Made by a program: the position numbers and the translations under genes. Shown here in pieces: positions 43,432 through 52,526 of a stretch of 64,000 bases of DNA. The notes beneath the pieces are model-generated. The model worked only from the letters and a program-made list of their open reading frames with translations, was not told the origin of the DNA and did not search any database. The stretch spans positions 28,713 to 92,712 of the forward strand of contig ONKF01000007.1 in NCBI GenBank assembly GCA_900318335.1, given 5' to 3'. The stretch comes from an uncultured Prevotellaceae bacterium. GTDB lineage: Bacteria; Bacteroidota; Bacteroidia; Bacteroidales; Muribaculaceae. Numbering within the stretch: the stretch's first letter is position 1; the number at the start of each line of letters is the position of its first letter.

Positions 43432-46400
43432 TCACCTAGTGGCGGGAGCCGGTGACAGGAGAATGTCGATGAGAGCTGTAACGTCTTCGATATTTACCTT
43501 GCTATCGCCATTGACGTCAGCGCAGATAGAGCAGCCACTGCCATTGCTGTCGAGCAGATTGTCGATCAGCTCAGTCACATCACTGATGTTAACAGAACCA
43601 TCGTGGTTAACATCACCCACCTGGTAGCCATGACCCTGGAGCAGGGTTACCTGCTCGACATTGCTCCAGTCACTCTGGGTACCATCATTATAGAGGGCTT
43701 TAACCCTGTAAACGAAGGTACCTCCCGAGGTAAGGTTCTCAACATCATAGTAGAACTGACCGGAGGGGATGCCAGTAATCAGGCGATAGTTAGCATCGCC
43801 AGTCTCGTTAGCCAACAACATAGTGGAGAAGTTGGTACCCACCTCAAGGGTGTAGCTGGCCACCTCGCTTGCTGTAGTGGCATCGGTCCAATTGGCACGG
43901 AAGCCTGTGGCACTGATGTAAGCTTCATTGGCAGCCTGCATCACAGGAGTGGCCTTAGCTGCAACAGCTGTACCGTTAAGCTGAACATAAACGGTATCAG
44001 CGCCAGCGCTTCTCAGCATCACCTTACCAGTGTGATTACCGACAGCCCTCGGGTTATAGGTAACGGTCACATTAACACCGGCTGTAGCAGATGCCTTAGA
44101 AATATTGGTCGGGCTAACCTGGAAGCCAGCGCCACTGCACGACAAGTAAACAAGGCCGGTGAGGTTAGTACCCTGCACGAAGAAGGTCTCAGTAACAGGA
44201 GTACCTACTGTGGTGCTCAAGCTCAACGATGAGGGATCAACATTGATGGTGGGCACGGCAGTAGCAGTACCAGTGAGGGATACGACAACATTGTTTCCGC
44301 CATCGGTAGAAGCGGTAACGGTGCCGACAACTGTTCCAGCAGCGGTAGGTCTGTAGGTCACAGTCACAGTGGCACCCTCGGCGGCCTCCTGGGCACTGAT
44401 GGTAGTGGGCGAAACGGAATAAGCCGAATTTCCACTCAAGCTGAGGGTGACATCGCCAACCAAGTTGGTACCCGACACGGTGAAGGTCTTGGTATAGGTT
44501 TGACCCACATTGCCAGTAAAGGACAAAGATGTGGGATCAACGGTCAATGTGGGAGAAGGAAGTGGCTCACTGTCCAGAATGTACTGGATACCAGCCAAGG
44601 CATCAATCTTACCATAGGGTCCAAATGCCTTATTTGAAGTATAGGAGTCCTTAATGGCAGAGTTGGCAAACACGTCGCGGATGCCGGCGGTGTTGAGCGT
44701 CTTGTTCTTGTACTTTGCAGCCTGGAGATAGAGAGCGATAATACCTGCCACACAAGGTGTTGACATCGAAGTACCGTCCATGCTACCCAACGAGGATGCG
44801 CCATCCTTATAAACAAGGTACATGTAATCGCTAGCAAAAGCATTGGCCATGTAACCATTGGTGTCATAGTGGTTGATACCTGCAACAATCGTGGCACCAG
44901 GACCGCAGATGTCAGGCTTAGCCGCACCAGTGGGGCCAGCACCAGGTGCCTGATAACTCGAGAAGTAGGCAATTCTGCTCAGTGTATATATGCCAGTTAA
45001 CGAATGGTTCGTTCCATTGTAATCCTTTACGCTGGTCTTAGAAACATAAGCACCCACCGAGATCAGATCTTCGCAGGCAGCCTCATCACCGATACTGCAG
45101 TCATCACTACCAGAAATGAAAGTATAATCGTCAATCGTCTTGGTATACTTGGCAAAATAGTTATAGCCATTGAGGTCCCAAGAATCGATCATACATGTGC
45201 CACTGGTGGGATAAACACTGATGGCGAGAGCATAATTGGAGTTAGTGTAACCTGATTTCTTTGAACAGTTGGTATACAGCTCAACATAGTACTTATTGTT
45301 GTAACTGTTCCTGGTGATAGTCACTGTAGGTGAAGAAGAGAAGTAGGTAGTAATGCCACTCACACTCGAAGTTGATGACGTGATTGCATTTGACGTCCAT
45401 ACCACCTGATTGGTGCTTGTATTCACGACATGAAGTTTGCAAGCAACCTGCCTGCCTGCAGTGCGTGCGTAAAATATATCGTAACCATAATACTGCTGGT
45501 TCTTGGTATTTCCAGCATAGCCGTTGATCACGGTCGAGAAGGGCTTGCTTGAAGTAGCCTCACCGCCGGAATACACATAACCATAATAGTCACCATAGCC
45601 TGCCTCATTACCCGCAGCATTAACGATAATGTGGTTGGCATGACTGCCACCATACTGGGCATATACCGATGCAAGTGAACCCGTGCCATCGTGGGGGCCA
45701 TTATGAGAACCCAAGCTGATGCTGATAACTGCAGGCTCATTCTGGCTGTCGGCGTAGTCACAGATCTTCTTGATTGCATTGGCAATGTTGGTATTATACA
45801 TATAACTACCCAAGCCCACAAGAACAAGGTCGGCTTCGGGAGCCATACCTCCGTAGGTGACACCGCCAGCAGTGATTTCGCTACCAGCTGCAGTTGAACT
45901 GGTGTGCGTACCGTGGGATTCGGAGGAATCATCGGTTGTCAGAGATGTGAAAGTGCTATATTCAGTCAACGTATTGGAGCCTCTTGCTATATAGGCCCTC
46001 TTGATACGATAGTTGCCATTGGCATCCTTGAACATGTTGTGCTGGAAGTCAATACCGCCATCGATCACGCCGACCACAACGCCAGCGCCCTTAAAGGCCT
46101 GGGGAAGGCCAGCCTGAACAGCCGAACTGCTATAACTGAGCACGTCGTCGGTATTGGTATAAAAGCGGGCCTTGTCGGTGAGTTTCTTCATCTGGCGTGC
46201 CACGTCAACTTCCTGAACCTCGGCAACCTCGGCAATACGCTCGATCTTGTCGACAGGAATCATGGCGGTCACCTGATTATCAAAGCGCTCCTGGATTACT
46301 ACGCCCAAAGTCTCGAGTTTGGAGGCATAGATAGGATTGATGTGGATGAAAGCAGGCACCATATCCCTGCCATTCACACGCTCAGCACGGGCAATATAGC

Positions 46401-46596
46401 GTTCTACAGGCTGAGTGCGCAGCAGCGGAGCCCTGCTCATCAACTTGGGACCCGGCATTTGAACATCAAGGGAAATTTTACCATCACGCTCGGCAATAAA
46501 GAGCTGAGTCGATGATGAAATTTTCTCATTAATACCTGCAATGGCAGCTATCCATACGGACAAGACCATTACACTGAGGAAAAAGAATCTTCTCAT
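43432..46596 (-). CDS. Secreted subtilisin-like (S8) protease with C-terminal dockerin
   Basis: 1054 residues. A signal peptide (1-20) and an inhibitor-like propeptide (about 40-140) precede the S8 domain. The triad is Asp179 (VIDGGID), His228 (SHGTHTSS) and Ser610 (GTSMSTP); oxyanion Asn330 lies in NAAGNE. A 150-residue insertion (about 345-495) splits the domain, as in some large bacterial subtilases. Two choice-of-anchor/Ig-like domains (about 685-880), a fibronectin-III domain (about 885-985) and a type I dockerin pair (GDVNHDGSVNISD, DVNGDSKVNIED) follow. It acts outside the cell or on its surface. Own promoter; probably monocistronic. Confidence 0.93.
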   Translation of the reverse strand: MRRFFFLSVMVLSVWIAAIAGINEKISSSTQLFIAERDGKISLDVQMPGPKLMSRAPLLRTQPVERYIARAERVNGRDMVPAFIHINPIYASKLETLGVVIQERFDNQVTAMIPVDKIERIAEVAEVQEVDVARQMKKLTDKARFYTNTDDVLSYSSSAVQAGLPQAFKGAGVVVGVIDGGIDFQHNMFKDANGNYRIKRAYIARGSNTLTEYSTFTSLTTDDSSESHGTHTSSTAAGSEITAGGVTYGGMAPEADLVLVGLGSYMYNTNIANAIKKICDYADSQNEPAVISISLGSHNGPHDGTGSLASVYAQYGGSHANHIIVNAAGNEAGYGDYYGYVYSGGEATSSKPFSTVINGYAGNTKNQQYYGYDIFYARTAGRQVACKLHVVNTSTNQVVWTSNAITSSTSSVSGITTYFSSSPTVTITRNSYNNKYYVELYTNCSKKSGYTNSNYALAISVYPTSGTCMIDSWDLNGYNYFAKYTKTIDDYTFISGSDDCSIGDEAACEDLISVGAYVSKTSVKDYNGTNHSLTGIYTLSRIAYFSSYQAPGAGPTGAAKPDICGPGATIVAGINHYDTNGYMANAFASDYMYLVYKDGASSLGSMDGTSMSTPCVAGIIALYLQAAKYKNKTLNTAGIRDVFANSAIKDSYTSNKAFGPYGKIDALAGIQYILDSEPLPSPTLTVDPTSLSFTGNVGQTYTKTFTVSGTNLVGDVTLSLSGNSAYSVSPTTISAQEAAEGATVTVTYRPTAAGTVVGTVTASTDGGNNVVVSLTGTATAVPTINVDPSSLSLSTTVGTPVTETFFVQGTNLTGLVYLSCSGAGFQVSPTNISKASATAGVNVTVTYNPRAVGNHTGKVMLRSAGADTVYVQLNGTAVAAKATPVMQAANEAYISATGFRANWTDATTASEVASYTLEVGTNFSTMLLANETGDANYRLITGIPSGQFYYDVENLTSGGTFVYRVKALYNDGTQSDWSNVEQVTLLQGHGYQVGDVNHDGSVNISDVTELIDNLLDSNGSGCSICADVNGDSKVNIEDVTALIDILLSPAPATR

Positions 46597-46665
46597 ATAA
46601 AACTGTTTTAAAGTAAAATGTATAATGTGTAAAGAAAATATTTTTATCGATTATTTAGCGACCCG

Positions 46666-46695
46666 CAAAATTAGCAAACTTTTTATTCTCTGCAA
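46666..46695 (-). promoter_or_regulatory. Promoter of the S8 protease gene
   Basis: On the minus strand TTG (46695-46693) and TAATTTTG (46673-46666) are 19 bases apart. The leader to the ATG at 46596 is about 65 bases. Confidence 0.6.
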
Positions 46696-47101
46696 TTATT
46701 TATACGGAATAATTTTAACTTTTGAAGCACTTAACGCCTCTTTTTTCAAAATGATAACATCTCAGGCTCCAAATCGCTAAAAAATGTTATCAAAGCACTC
46801 GAGGGGCTGAAAAGCCGAAAAAAAGGCCTCAAAAGAGCAAAATGGCAAGGGGGTGGCATTAACTTTTATTAAGTGTATCAGTACCAAATTGCCGCCTATT
46901 TAGCATTTATTATCATATTAGGCAGAATTTTATATTTTTTAAAGCATTTTTACAATACGTTTAGTTTCTCAGTTCAAAAAAAGGCTGTAATTTAGCGCCG
47001 TTTTTGTCACAGGTAATTTTTCCCAATGTAGGAAATCCGCCCTTTTTGGGGGTGGTGATAAAAAAAGAAAACAACATAAACATTAACTGTAATAAAAGAT
47101 T
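46696..47101. other. Divergent intergenic region with a 9-bp inverted repeat
   Basis: No gene is seen here. A perfect inverted repeat TGATAACAT (46752-46760) / ATGTTATCA (46784-46792) with a 23-base gap lies upstream of both the protease gene and the inositol-phosphate synthase gene. It could be an operator for a dimeric regulator or an RNA stem. The rest is AT-rich; I could not assign a convincing promoter to the rightward gene at 47102. Confidence 0.4.
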
Positions 47102-48409
47102 ATGGCAAAAGAAATCGTTAAGCCCGCTACCGGCAAGTTAGGTATTATGGTAGTAGGATTGGGTGCAGTGAGCACCACGTTCATGACTGGTGTGATGATG
47201 ACCCGCAAAGGTCTTGCAAAGCCCGTCGGCAGCATGACACAGTATGATAAGATTCGCGTAGGAAAAGGCGAGAACAAGAAGTATTTACATTATAATGAAA
47301 TCGTATCGATGCCCAGCCTCGACGATATCGTATTTGCGGCTTGGGACGTATTCCCCGCTAACGCTTATGAGAGCGCCATCAATGCCGAGGTATTGAAGGA
47401 GAAGGACATCGAGCCCGTTAAGGACGAGCTGTTGAAGATCAAGCCCCTCAAGGCTGCCTTTGACAAGAATTATGCAAAGCGCCTGGACGGTGACAACGTG
47501 AAGCAGTGCAAGGACCGCTGGGACATGACCGAGCAGGTTCGCGAGGATATCCGCAACTTCAAGAAGGAAACCGGCGTTGACCGCGTGGTTGTCCTGTGGG
47601 CAGCCTCGACCGAGATCTATGTCGAGCCCGACATGAAGTATCATGGCACCATGGCAGCCCTGGAGCAGGCCATGAAGGACAATGTCGTTGACAAAGTCGC
47701 TCCCTCGATGTGCTACGCTTATGCAGCGCTTGCTGAGGATTGCCCCTTCATCATGGGCGCTCCCAACACCACCGTTGACATCCCCGCTATGTGGGAAATG
47801 TCCGAGAAGACCCAAGTGCCCATCGCAGGCAAGGACTTCAAAACGGGCCAGACCCTCGTGAAGAGCGGTTTCGCTCCCATCATCGGCACCCGCATGCTCG
47901 GCCTGAACGGTTGGTTCTCGACCAACATCCTGGGTAACCGCGACGGTCTCGTGCTTGACGAGCCCGCCAACTTCCGCACCAAGGAGGTCAGCAAGCTGTC
48001 GACCCTTGAGTCTATTCTCGTTGCCGACAATCAGCCCGACCTGTACAGCAACTACTACCACAAGGTTCGCATCAACTACTATCCTCCCCGCAACGACAAC
48101 AAGGAAGGTTGGGACAATATCGACATCTTCGGCTGGATGGGCTATCCCATGCAGATCAAGATCAACTTCCTGTGCCGCGACTCTATCCTGGCAGCTCCCT
48201 TGTGCCTCGACCTGTGTCTGCTCATGGACCTCGCTCACCGCGCAGGCCGCTTTGGCACTCAGCGCTTCTTGAGCTTCTTCCTCAAGAGCCCGATGCACGA
48301 CTACACTAAGGACGAAATCCCCGTTAACCACCTGTTCCAGCAGTATGTAATGCTCAAGAACGCCATCCGCGAGATGGGCGGTTACGAGGCCGACGAGGAG
48401 ATCGATTAA
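47102..48409 (+). CDS. myo-Inositol-1-phosphate synthase
   Basis: 435 residues. MIPS converts glucose-6-phosphate to inositol-phosphate in an NAD-dependent cycle of oxidation, aldol closure and reduction. Visible motifs: the NAD loop VVGLGAVSTTFMTGV (about 18-32), VLWAASTEIY, the domain core GKDFKTGQTLVKSGFAPI, and LGLNGWFSTNILGNRDG, the most conserved stretch of the family. Codon use is strongly biased, as expected for a well-expressed gene. In Bacteroides this enzyme feeds inositol phosphate to lipid synthesis; the CDP-alcohol phosphotransferase at 54852 could be the next step. Monocistronic with a strong terminator. Confidence 0.93.
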   Translation: MAKEIVKPATGKLGIMVVGLGAVSTTFMTGVMMTRKGLAKPVGSMTQYDKIRVGKGENKKYLHYNEIVSMPSLDDIVFAAWDVFPANAYESAINAEVLKEKDIEPVKDELLKIKPLKAAFDKNYAKRLDGDNVKQCKDRWDMTEQVREDIRNFKKETGVDRVVVLWAASTEIYVEPDMKYHGTMAALEQAMKDNVVDKVAPSMCYAYAALAEDCPFIMGAPNTTVDIPAMWEMSEKTQVPIAGKDFKTGQTLVKSGFAPIIGTRMLGLNGWFSTNILGNRDGLVLDEPANFRTKEVSKLSTLESILVADNQPDLYSNYYHKVRINYYPPRNDNKEGWDNIDIFGWMGYPMQIKINFLCRDSILAAPLCLDLCLLMDLAHRAGRFGTQRFLSFFLKSPMHDYTKDEIPVNHLFQQYVMLKNAIREMGGYEADEEID

Positions 48410-48442
48410 TCCTCCCGATAGAACATCTACATTTGAACTATA

Positions 48443-48482
48443 AAAGAGACGACTGCCGGTTGACTGGCGGTCGTCTCTTTTT
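48443..48482 (+). terminator. Terminator after inositol-phosphate synthase
   Basis: AAAGAGACGAC / GTCGTCTCTTTTT stem with inner CGCC-type loop pairing and a run of T. It lies 33 bases after the stop codon. Confidence 0.85.
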
Positions 48483-48542
48483 GCACATCATTCACGTTGC
48501 ACAAACAGATATTTGACATTAAAATTTTTTATCATTGTTTCG

Positions 48543-48574
48543 TTTGTCAATTCAAGTGAATTGCACTAAATTTG
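48543..48574 (+). promoter_or_regulatory. Promoter of the tyrosine autokinase / UDP-glucose dehydrogenase pair
   Basis: TTTG at 48543-48546 and TAAATTTG at 48567-48574 with exactly 20 bases between them, a full consensus match. The leader to the ATG at 48657 is about 75 bases. Confidence 0.7.
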
Positions 48575-48656
48575 CAGCGGATTATGCCATAATGGCTTGG
48601 CCATTACAATGAGTGGTAAAATTCATACTATTAAAGTTGAAAAAAATTAGTTTATC

Positions 48657-51101
48657 ATGCAACAAATAGTTCAAGAAGATCTGGTCGCAAAAGCGGCGGC
48701 CGAGGAGAAAAAGAAAAAACGAGTGCGCAATGGCATCAAGTGGGACAGATTGTTCATGGCTTGTGCCTACAACTGGTACTGGTTTATCCTGTCCATGATT
48801 GTATGCTCAGCTATCGCCTACCTGTTCGGCAAATCCCAGCCACAGTTTTACATTGCTAAATCCACAATCCTTGTTAGGTCTAAGGATAGCGCCCAGGGCA
48901 CCCCGTCAATGACATTTAGCGACCTGGGCTTGAATACCGTGAACTACATCCCCAACGAGCCGTTCAAGCTCAAGTCATCACGTGTAATGGAGGTTGTGGT
49001 CAACTCTCTGGGTCTTAACGTCCAGTACTATGGCCACATGTTCCTGCGCGACATCAACATCTACAAGAACACCCCTATCCAGGTGACCCCGCTCAAGGAA
49101 GTAACCAGTGGTTACACAATCACTGTTGTCCCCAAGAGCGAAGAGGAATATGAATTCAGGGTGAACAACGGTCAATGGAAGAAAGCCCACTTTGGCAACA
49201 AGGTAAGCACGGACTACGGTCCCGTGGCAATCAACAAGACCAAGATGTTCAATCAAAACTACATTGACTATAACGTCATTGTACAAATCAGCAATCCAAC
49301 CGCTATGGCCAGATCTTTGGCATCAGGCCTGGTGGTTGAACTCGCCGAGACCCACAGTGACGTGCTCAACCTCGCCATCCGTGGCCAGAACGCCGAAATG
49401 TGTGCCGACATTTTGAACGCTCTAGTTGTCGCCTATAACCAGGAAGGCATTAACGACATGAACCAGGTGGCCCGCAATACCGAGGCCTTTATTGAGGAAC
49501 GTGTCGCCGATCTGTCCAAGGACCTGAGCGGTGTGGACAACGAGGTAGCTGTCCTCACGGCAAACTCGGTTAATTCCATGATGATTGGTAATTCGGGGAA
49601 CGCTATGAACCAGCTCAATAACGCTGCCGACGTGAACCTGCAGGTTAACCTGGCATCCCAGATTCGCCACTTTATCGCAAGCGCTGGTCCCAACGACCTG
49701 ATCCCGGTGAACACAGGTATGGATAACGCGGGTATCTCTAACCAGATTTCCCAATACAACGAGGCCATGCAGGAATACCAGAAGATCTCTGCCACCTCGA
49801 GTCCCGAAAACCCCGTGATGAAGGAACTCACAAGTTCACTGGCATCGCAGAGGAAGGCAATTCTTGCCAGTCTCGATAACTATATGGCCTCTTTGAGGAC
49901 AAAGCAGAGCCAGGCCAACCGCATGCAGAGCCAAGCTCAAAGCAGTATGGTCGCCAACCCGTCCCACGAGAAAGCCATCACCGAGGTTATGCGTCAGCAG
50001 AAAATCAAGGAGCAACTTTACCTCTACCTGCTTAACAAGCGCGAGGAGAATGCCCTACAGATGGTTATTACCGAGCCTAATGCCAAGGTGATTGAGCCTG
50101 CCGTTCCCAACTATAGCCCCACGTCGGCTCCACTGACCCGTATCGTGCTTACAGGTATGGTTATCGGTCTTCTCATCCCGGCATTTATCCTGTATGGTGT
50201 ATTCTGGTACTTCTCACTTGATAAGACCATCCACACCCGCCGCGAGGTCGAAGAAGTTTGTGACATTCCTATCCTGGGTGAGTTGCCAGCCAAGAAGAGC
50301 AACATCACAGGTGAGATTGTGGTTAATGAGACCTCTAATGACCGCATGAACGAGGCCTATCGAATAGTGAGGAACAACCTTGACTTTGTCACTCAGAATA
50401 AGAAAGACGGCGAGGGCACAGTCATCCAGTTCACCTCGACCATGTCTGGTGAAGGTAAGAGTTTCGTTGCCGTGAACTTAGCGTTGTCCTACACATTTGT
50501 AAACAAGAAGGTGATTGTAGTCGACCTTGACTTGCGTAAAGGTAAGTTCTCGGAGTACGTCGGTGTGCAGGACGGACGAGGCGCTTCGGCCTATCTGTCT
50601 GGCAAAGAACCCGACTTGGATAAGGTGATTCACCGTGGTGCCCTTCACGATGGATTTGACATCATCAGCGTTGGTGCCATTCCTCCCAACCCGACGGCTC
50701 TGCTGCTGAGCGAGAACATGGGTAAGATGGTAGACGAGCTGAAGAAGCGTTACGACTTTGTGATCCTCGATACCGTGCCTTATAACCTGATCGCCGATGC
50801 CGCCGTTGTGAACCGCTTTGCCGACTTGACCATCTATGTCGTGCGTGACGGCAGGGTTGAGCAGACCTATATGTACGAGCTTGAGCGCTTGGCCGAGGAG
50901 CAGAAGATCAACAACCTGACCATCCTCATCAACGATATCAAGGTAAGTAAGACCCGCTACAACTACTCCTACGCCTACGGTTACGGTAAGGGCTATGGCT
51001 ACGGTTACGGCTACGGCTATGGCTACGGCTACGGTGGTGACAGTGGAGGCTACTATATTGATGACACTCCCAAGGATAAGGAGAAACCCATCAACGGATA
51101 A
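48657..51101 (+). CDS. Polysaccharide co-polymerase / tyrosine autokinase (Wzc-like)
   Basis: 814 residues. A Wzz-type N-terminal domain spans two membrane helices (about 38-56 and 497-520) with a long periplasmic coiled-coil part between them. The cytoplasmic BY-kinase follows: Walker A SGEGKS (about 596-601), Walker A' VIVVDLDLRKG, and Walker B FVILDTVPYN. The C-terminal tail carries 14 tyrosines alternating with glycine, the autophosphorylation cluster. Wzc proteins set chain length and control export of polysaccharide. The usual partner Wza is not next to it; the UDP-glucose dehydrogenase gene follows after 19 bases, so the two are one operon. Confidence 0.95.
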   Translation: MQQIVQEDLVAKAAAEEKKKKRVRNGIKWDRLFMACAYNWYWFILSMIVCSAIAYLFGKSQPQFYIAKSTILVRSKDSAQGTPSMTFSDLGLNTVNYIPNEPFKLKSSRVMEVVVNSLGLNVQYYGHMFLRDINIYKNTPIQVTPLKEVTSGYTITVVPKSEEEYEFRVNNGQWKKAHFGNKVSTDYGPVAINKTKMFNQNYIDYNVIVQISNPTAMARSLASGLVVELAETHSDVLNLAIRGQNAEMCADILNALVVAYNQEGINDMNQVARNTEAFIEERVADLSKDLSGVDNEVAVLTANSVNSMMIGNSGNAMNQLNNAADVNLQVNLASQIRHFIASAGPNDLIPVNTGMDNAGISNQISQYNEAMQEYQKISATSSPENPVMKELTSSLASQRKAILASLDNYMASLRTKQSQANRMQSQAQSSMVANPSHEKAITEVMRQQKIKEQLYLYLLNKREENALQMVITEPNAKVIEPAVPNYSPTSAPLTRIVLTGMVIGLLIPAFILYGVFWYFSLDKTIHTRREVEEVCDIPILGELPAKKSNITGEIVVNETSNDRMNEAYRIVRNNLDFVTQNKKDGEGTVIQFTSTMSGEGKSFVAVNLALSYTFVNKKVIVVDLDLRKGKFSEYVGVQDGRGASAYLSGKEPDLDKVIHRGALHDGFDIISVGAIPPNPTALLLSENMGKMVDELKKRYDFVILDTVPYNLIADAAVVNRFADLTIYVVRDGRVEQTYMYELERLAEEQKINNLTILINDIKVSKTRYNYSYAYGYGKGYGYGYGYGYGYGYGGDSGGYYIDDTPKDKEKPING
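50964..51036 (+). repeat. Tyr-Gly hexamer repeat at the 3' end of the kinase gene
   Basis: A tract of TAYGGY hexamers encodes alternating Tyr-Gly units (seven in a row after Lys-Gly). Such tracts can lengthen or shorten by slippage in steps of two residues, changing the number of phosphorylation sites without loss of frame. Confidence 0.85.
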
Positions 51102-51120
51102 AACATAACAAGAAAGACGA

Positions 51121-52440
51121 ATGAAAATCGCGGTTGTAGGAACCGGATACGTCGGATTAGTCACGGGCACCTGTTTCAGTGAAATGGGTGTCCATGTGAC
51201 ATGTGTGGATGTGGATAAGCGCAAGATCGAGGCCCTCAACCAGGGCATCATCCCCATCTATGAGCCCGGGCTCGAGACGCTTGTTCGCAAGAACGCTAAG
51301 TCAGGACGCTTGCGTTTCACCACACGGCTGGAAGATGTGCTCAACGAGGTGGACATCGTCTTCAGCGCTGTGGGCACCCCACCCGACGAAGATGGCAGTG
51401 CCGACCTGAAGTATGTCCTCGAGGTCGCCAAGACCATCGGCCAGCACCTGAATCATTATATTGTTGTCGTGACCAAGAGCACCGTGCCCGTGGGTACGGC
51501 GCGTAAGGTCAAGGCCGTTATTCAAGAGCAACTTGACGCACGTGGCGTGCAAGTGGAATTTGATGTTGCCAGCAATCCGGAATTCTTGAAGGAAGGTAAC
51601 GCTGTCAAGGATTTCATGAGTCCCGACCGCGTGGTTGTGGGTGTGGAGAGCGAGCGTGCCCGCAAACTCATGGCACGCCTGTACAAGCCCTTCATGATTG
51701 TGAGTGACCGACTCATCTTCACCGACATCCCATCTGCCGAGATGATCAAGTATGCCGCCAACTCAATGCTTGCCACCCGCATCAGTTTCATGAACGACAT
51801 CGCCAACCTGTGTGAACTCGTGGGTGCCGATGTCAATATGGTGCGCAAGGGCATCGGCAGCGATACCCGCATCGGCAAGAAATTCCTCTATGCCGGTTGT
51901 GGCTATGGAGGCTCCTGCTTCCCCAAGGATGTGAAAGCCCTCATCAAAACAGCAGCTGACCACGGCTACAACATGCGCGTGCTGCAAGCTGTCGAGGAGG
52001 TCAATGCCGAGCAGAAGCTGATCCTGTTCCACAAGTTAGTCAACTATTACGGAGACATTGCACAGCTCAAGGGCAAGACCGTGGGCATCTGGGGGCTTGC
52101 TTTCAAGCCCGAGACTGACGATATGCGTGAGGCTCCCTCGCTGGTACTGATCGACTTGCTGCTCAAGGCTGGCGTCACGGTCAAGGTCTATGATCCGGTA
52201 GCCATGAACGAGTGCCGTCGCCGCATCGGTGACATGGTGACCTATACCCACGACATGTATGAAGCCGCTGAGGGGTGTGACGCTCTGATGCTTGTGACCG
52301 AATGGAAGGAACTGCGCATGCCTAACATCGACACACTCTTGCACAAGATGAAGGGACGATTAATCCTGGATGGCCGCAATATCCTCGACAGTGAAGAACT
52401 GCAGCAGGCAGGATTTGAGTACCACTGCATTGGCAGGTAA
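51121..52440 (+). CDS. UDP-glucose 6-dehydrogenase family
   Basis: 439 residues. It oxidises UDP-glucose to UDP-glucuronate with two NAD. The Rossmann motif is GTGYVGLVTGTCFSEMG; FSAVGTPPDEDGSADL and VTKSTVPVGTARK follow. The catalytic Cys266 lies in GYGGSCFPKDVKAL, and LAFKPETDDMREAPS marks the C-terminal domain. A UDP-GlcNAc or GDP-mannose specificity is possible, but the residue pattern fits UDP-glucose best. It is cotranscribed with the Wzc-like kinase gene, whose homologues elsewhere phosphorylate and activate this enzyme. Confidence 0.93.
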   Translation: MKIAVVGTGYVGLVTGTCFSEMGVHVTCVDVDKRKIEALNQGIIPIYEPGLETLVRKNAKSGRLRFTTRLEDVLNEVDIVFSAVGTPPDEDGSADLKYVLEVAKTIGQHLNHYIVVVTKSTVPVGTARKVKAVIQEQLDARGVQVEFDVASNPEFLKEGNAVKDFMSPDRVVVGVESERARKLMARLYKPFMIVSDRLIFTDIPSAEMIKYAANSMLATRISFMNDIANLCELVGADVNMVRKGIGSDTRIGKKFLYAGCGYGGSCFPKDVKALIKTAADHGYNMRVLQAVEEVNAEQKLILFHKLVNYYGDIAQLKGKTVGIWGLAFKPETDDMREAPSLVLIDLLLKAGVTVKVYDPVAMNECRRRIGDMVTYTHDMYEAAEGCDALMLVTEWKELRMPNIDTLLHKMKGRLILDGRNILDSEELQQAGFEYHCIGR

Positions 52441-52464
52441 GCACCGACCCAAAGAACATATAAG

Positions 52465-52504
52465 AAAAGAGTCCCGCATCACAGTGCAGGACTCTTTTCT
52501 TTTA
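52465..52504 (+). terminator. Terminator after UDP-glucose dehydrogenase
   Basis: AAAAGAGTCC / GGACTCTTTTCTTTT stem with a 14-base loop and T-rich end; it lies between two convergent genes and probably works in both directions. Confidence 0.85.
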
Positions 52505-52526
52505 GTATGAATCAAGTAATGTTTAC

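Noticed and set aside
47285-48331. Open frame of 348 codons on the minus strand
   Set aside because: Shadow of the strongly codon-biased inositol-phosphate synthase gene.
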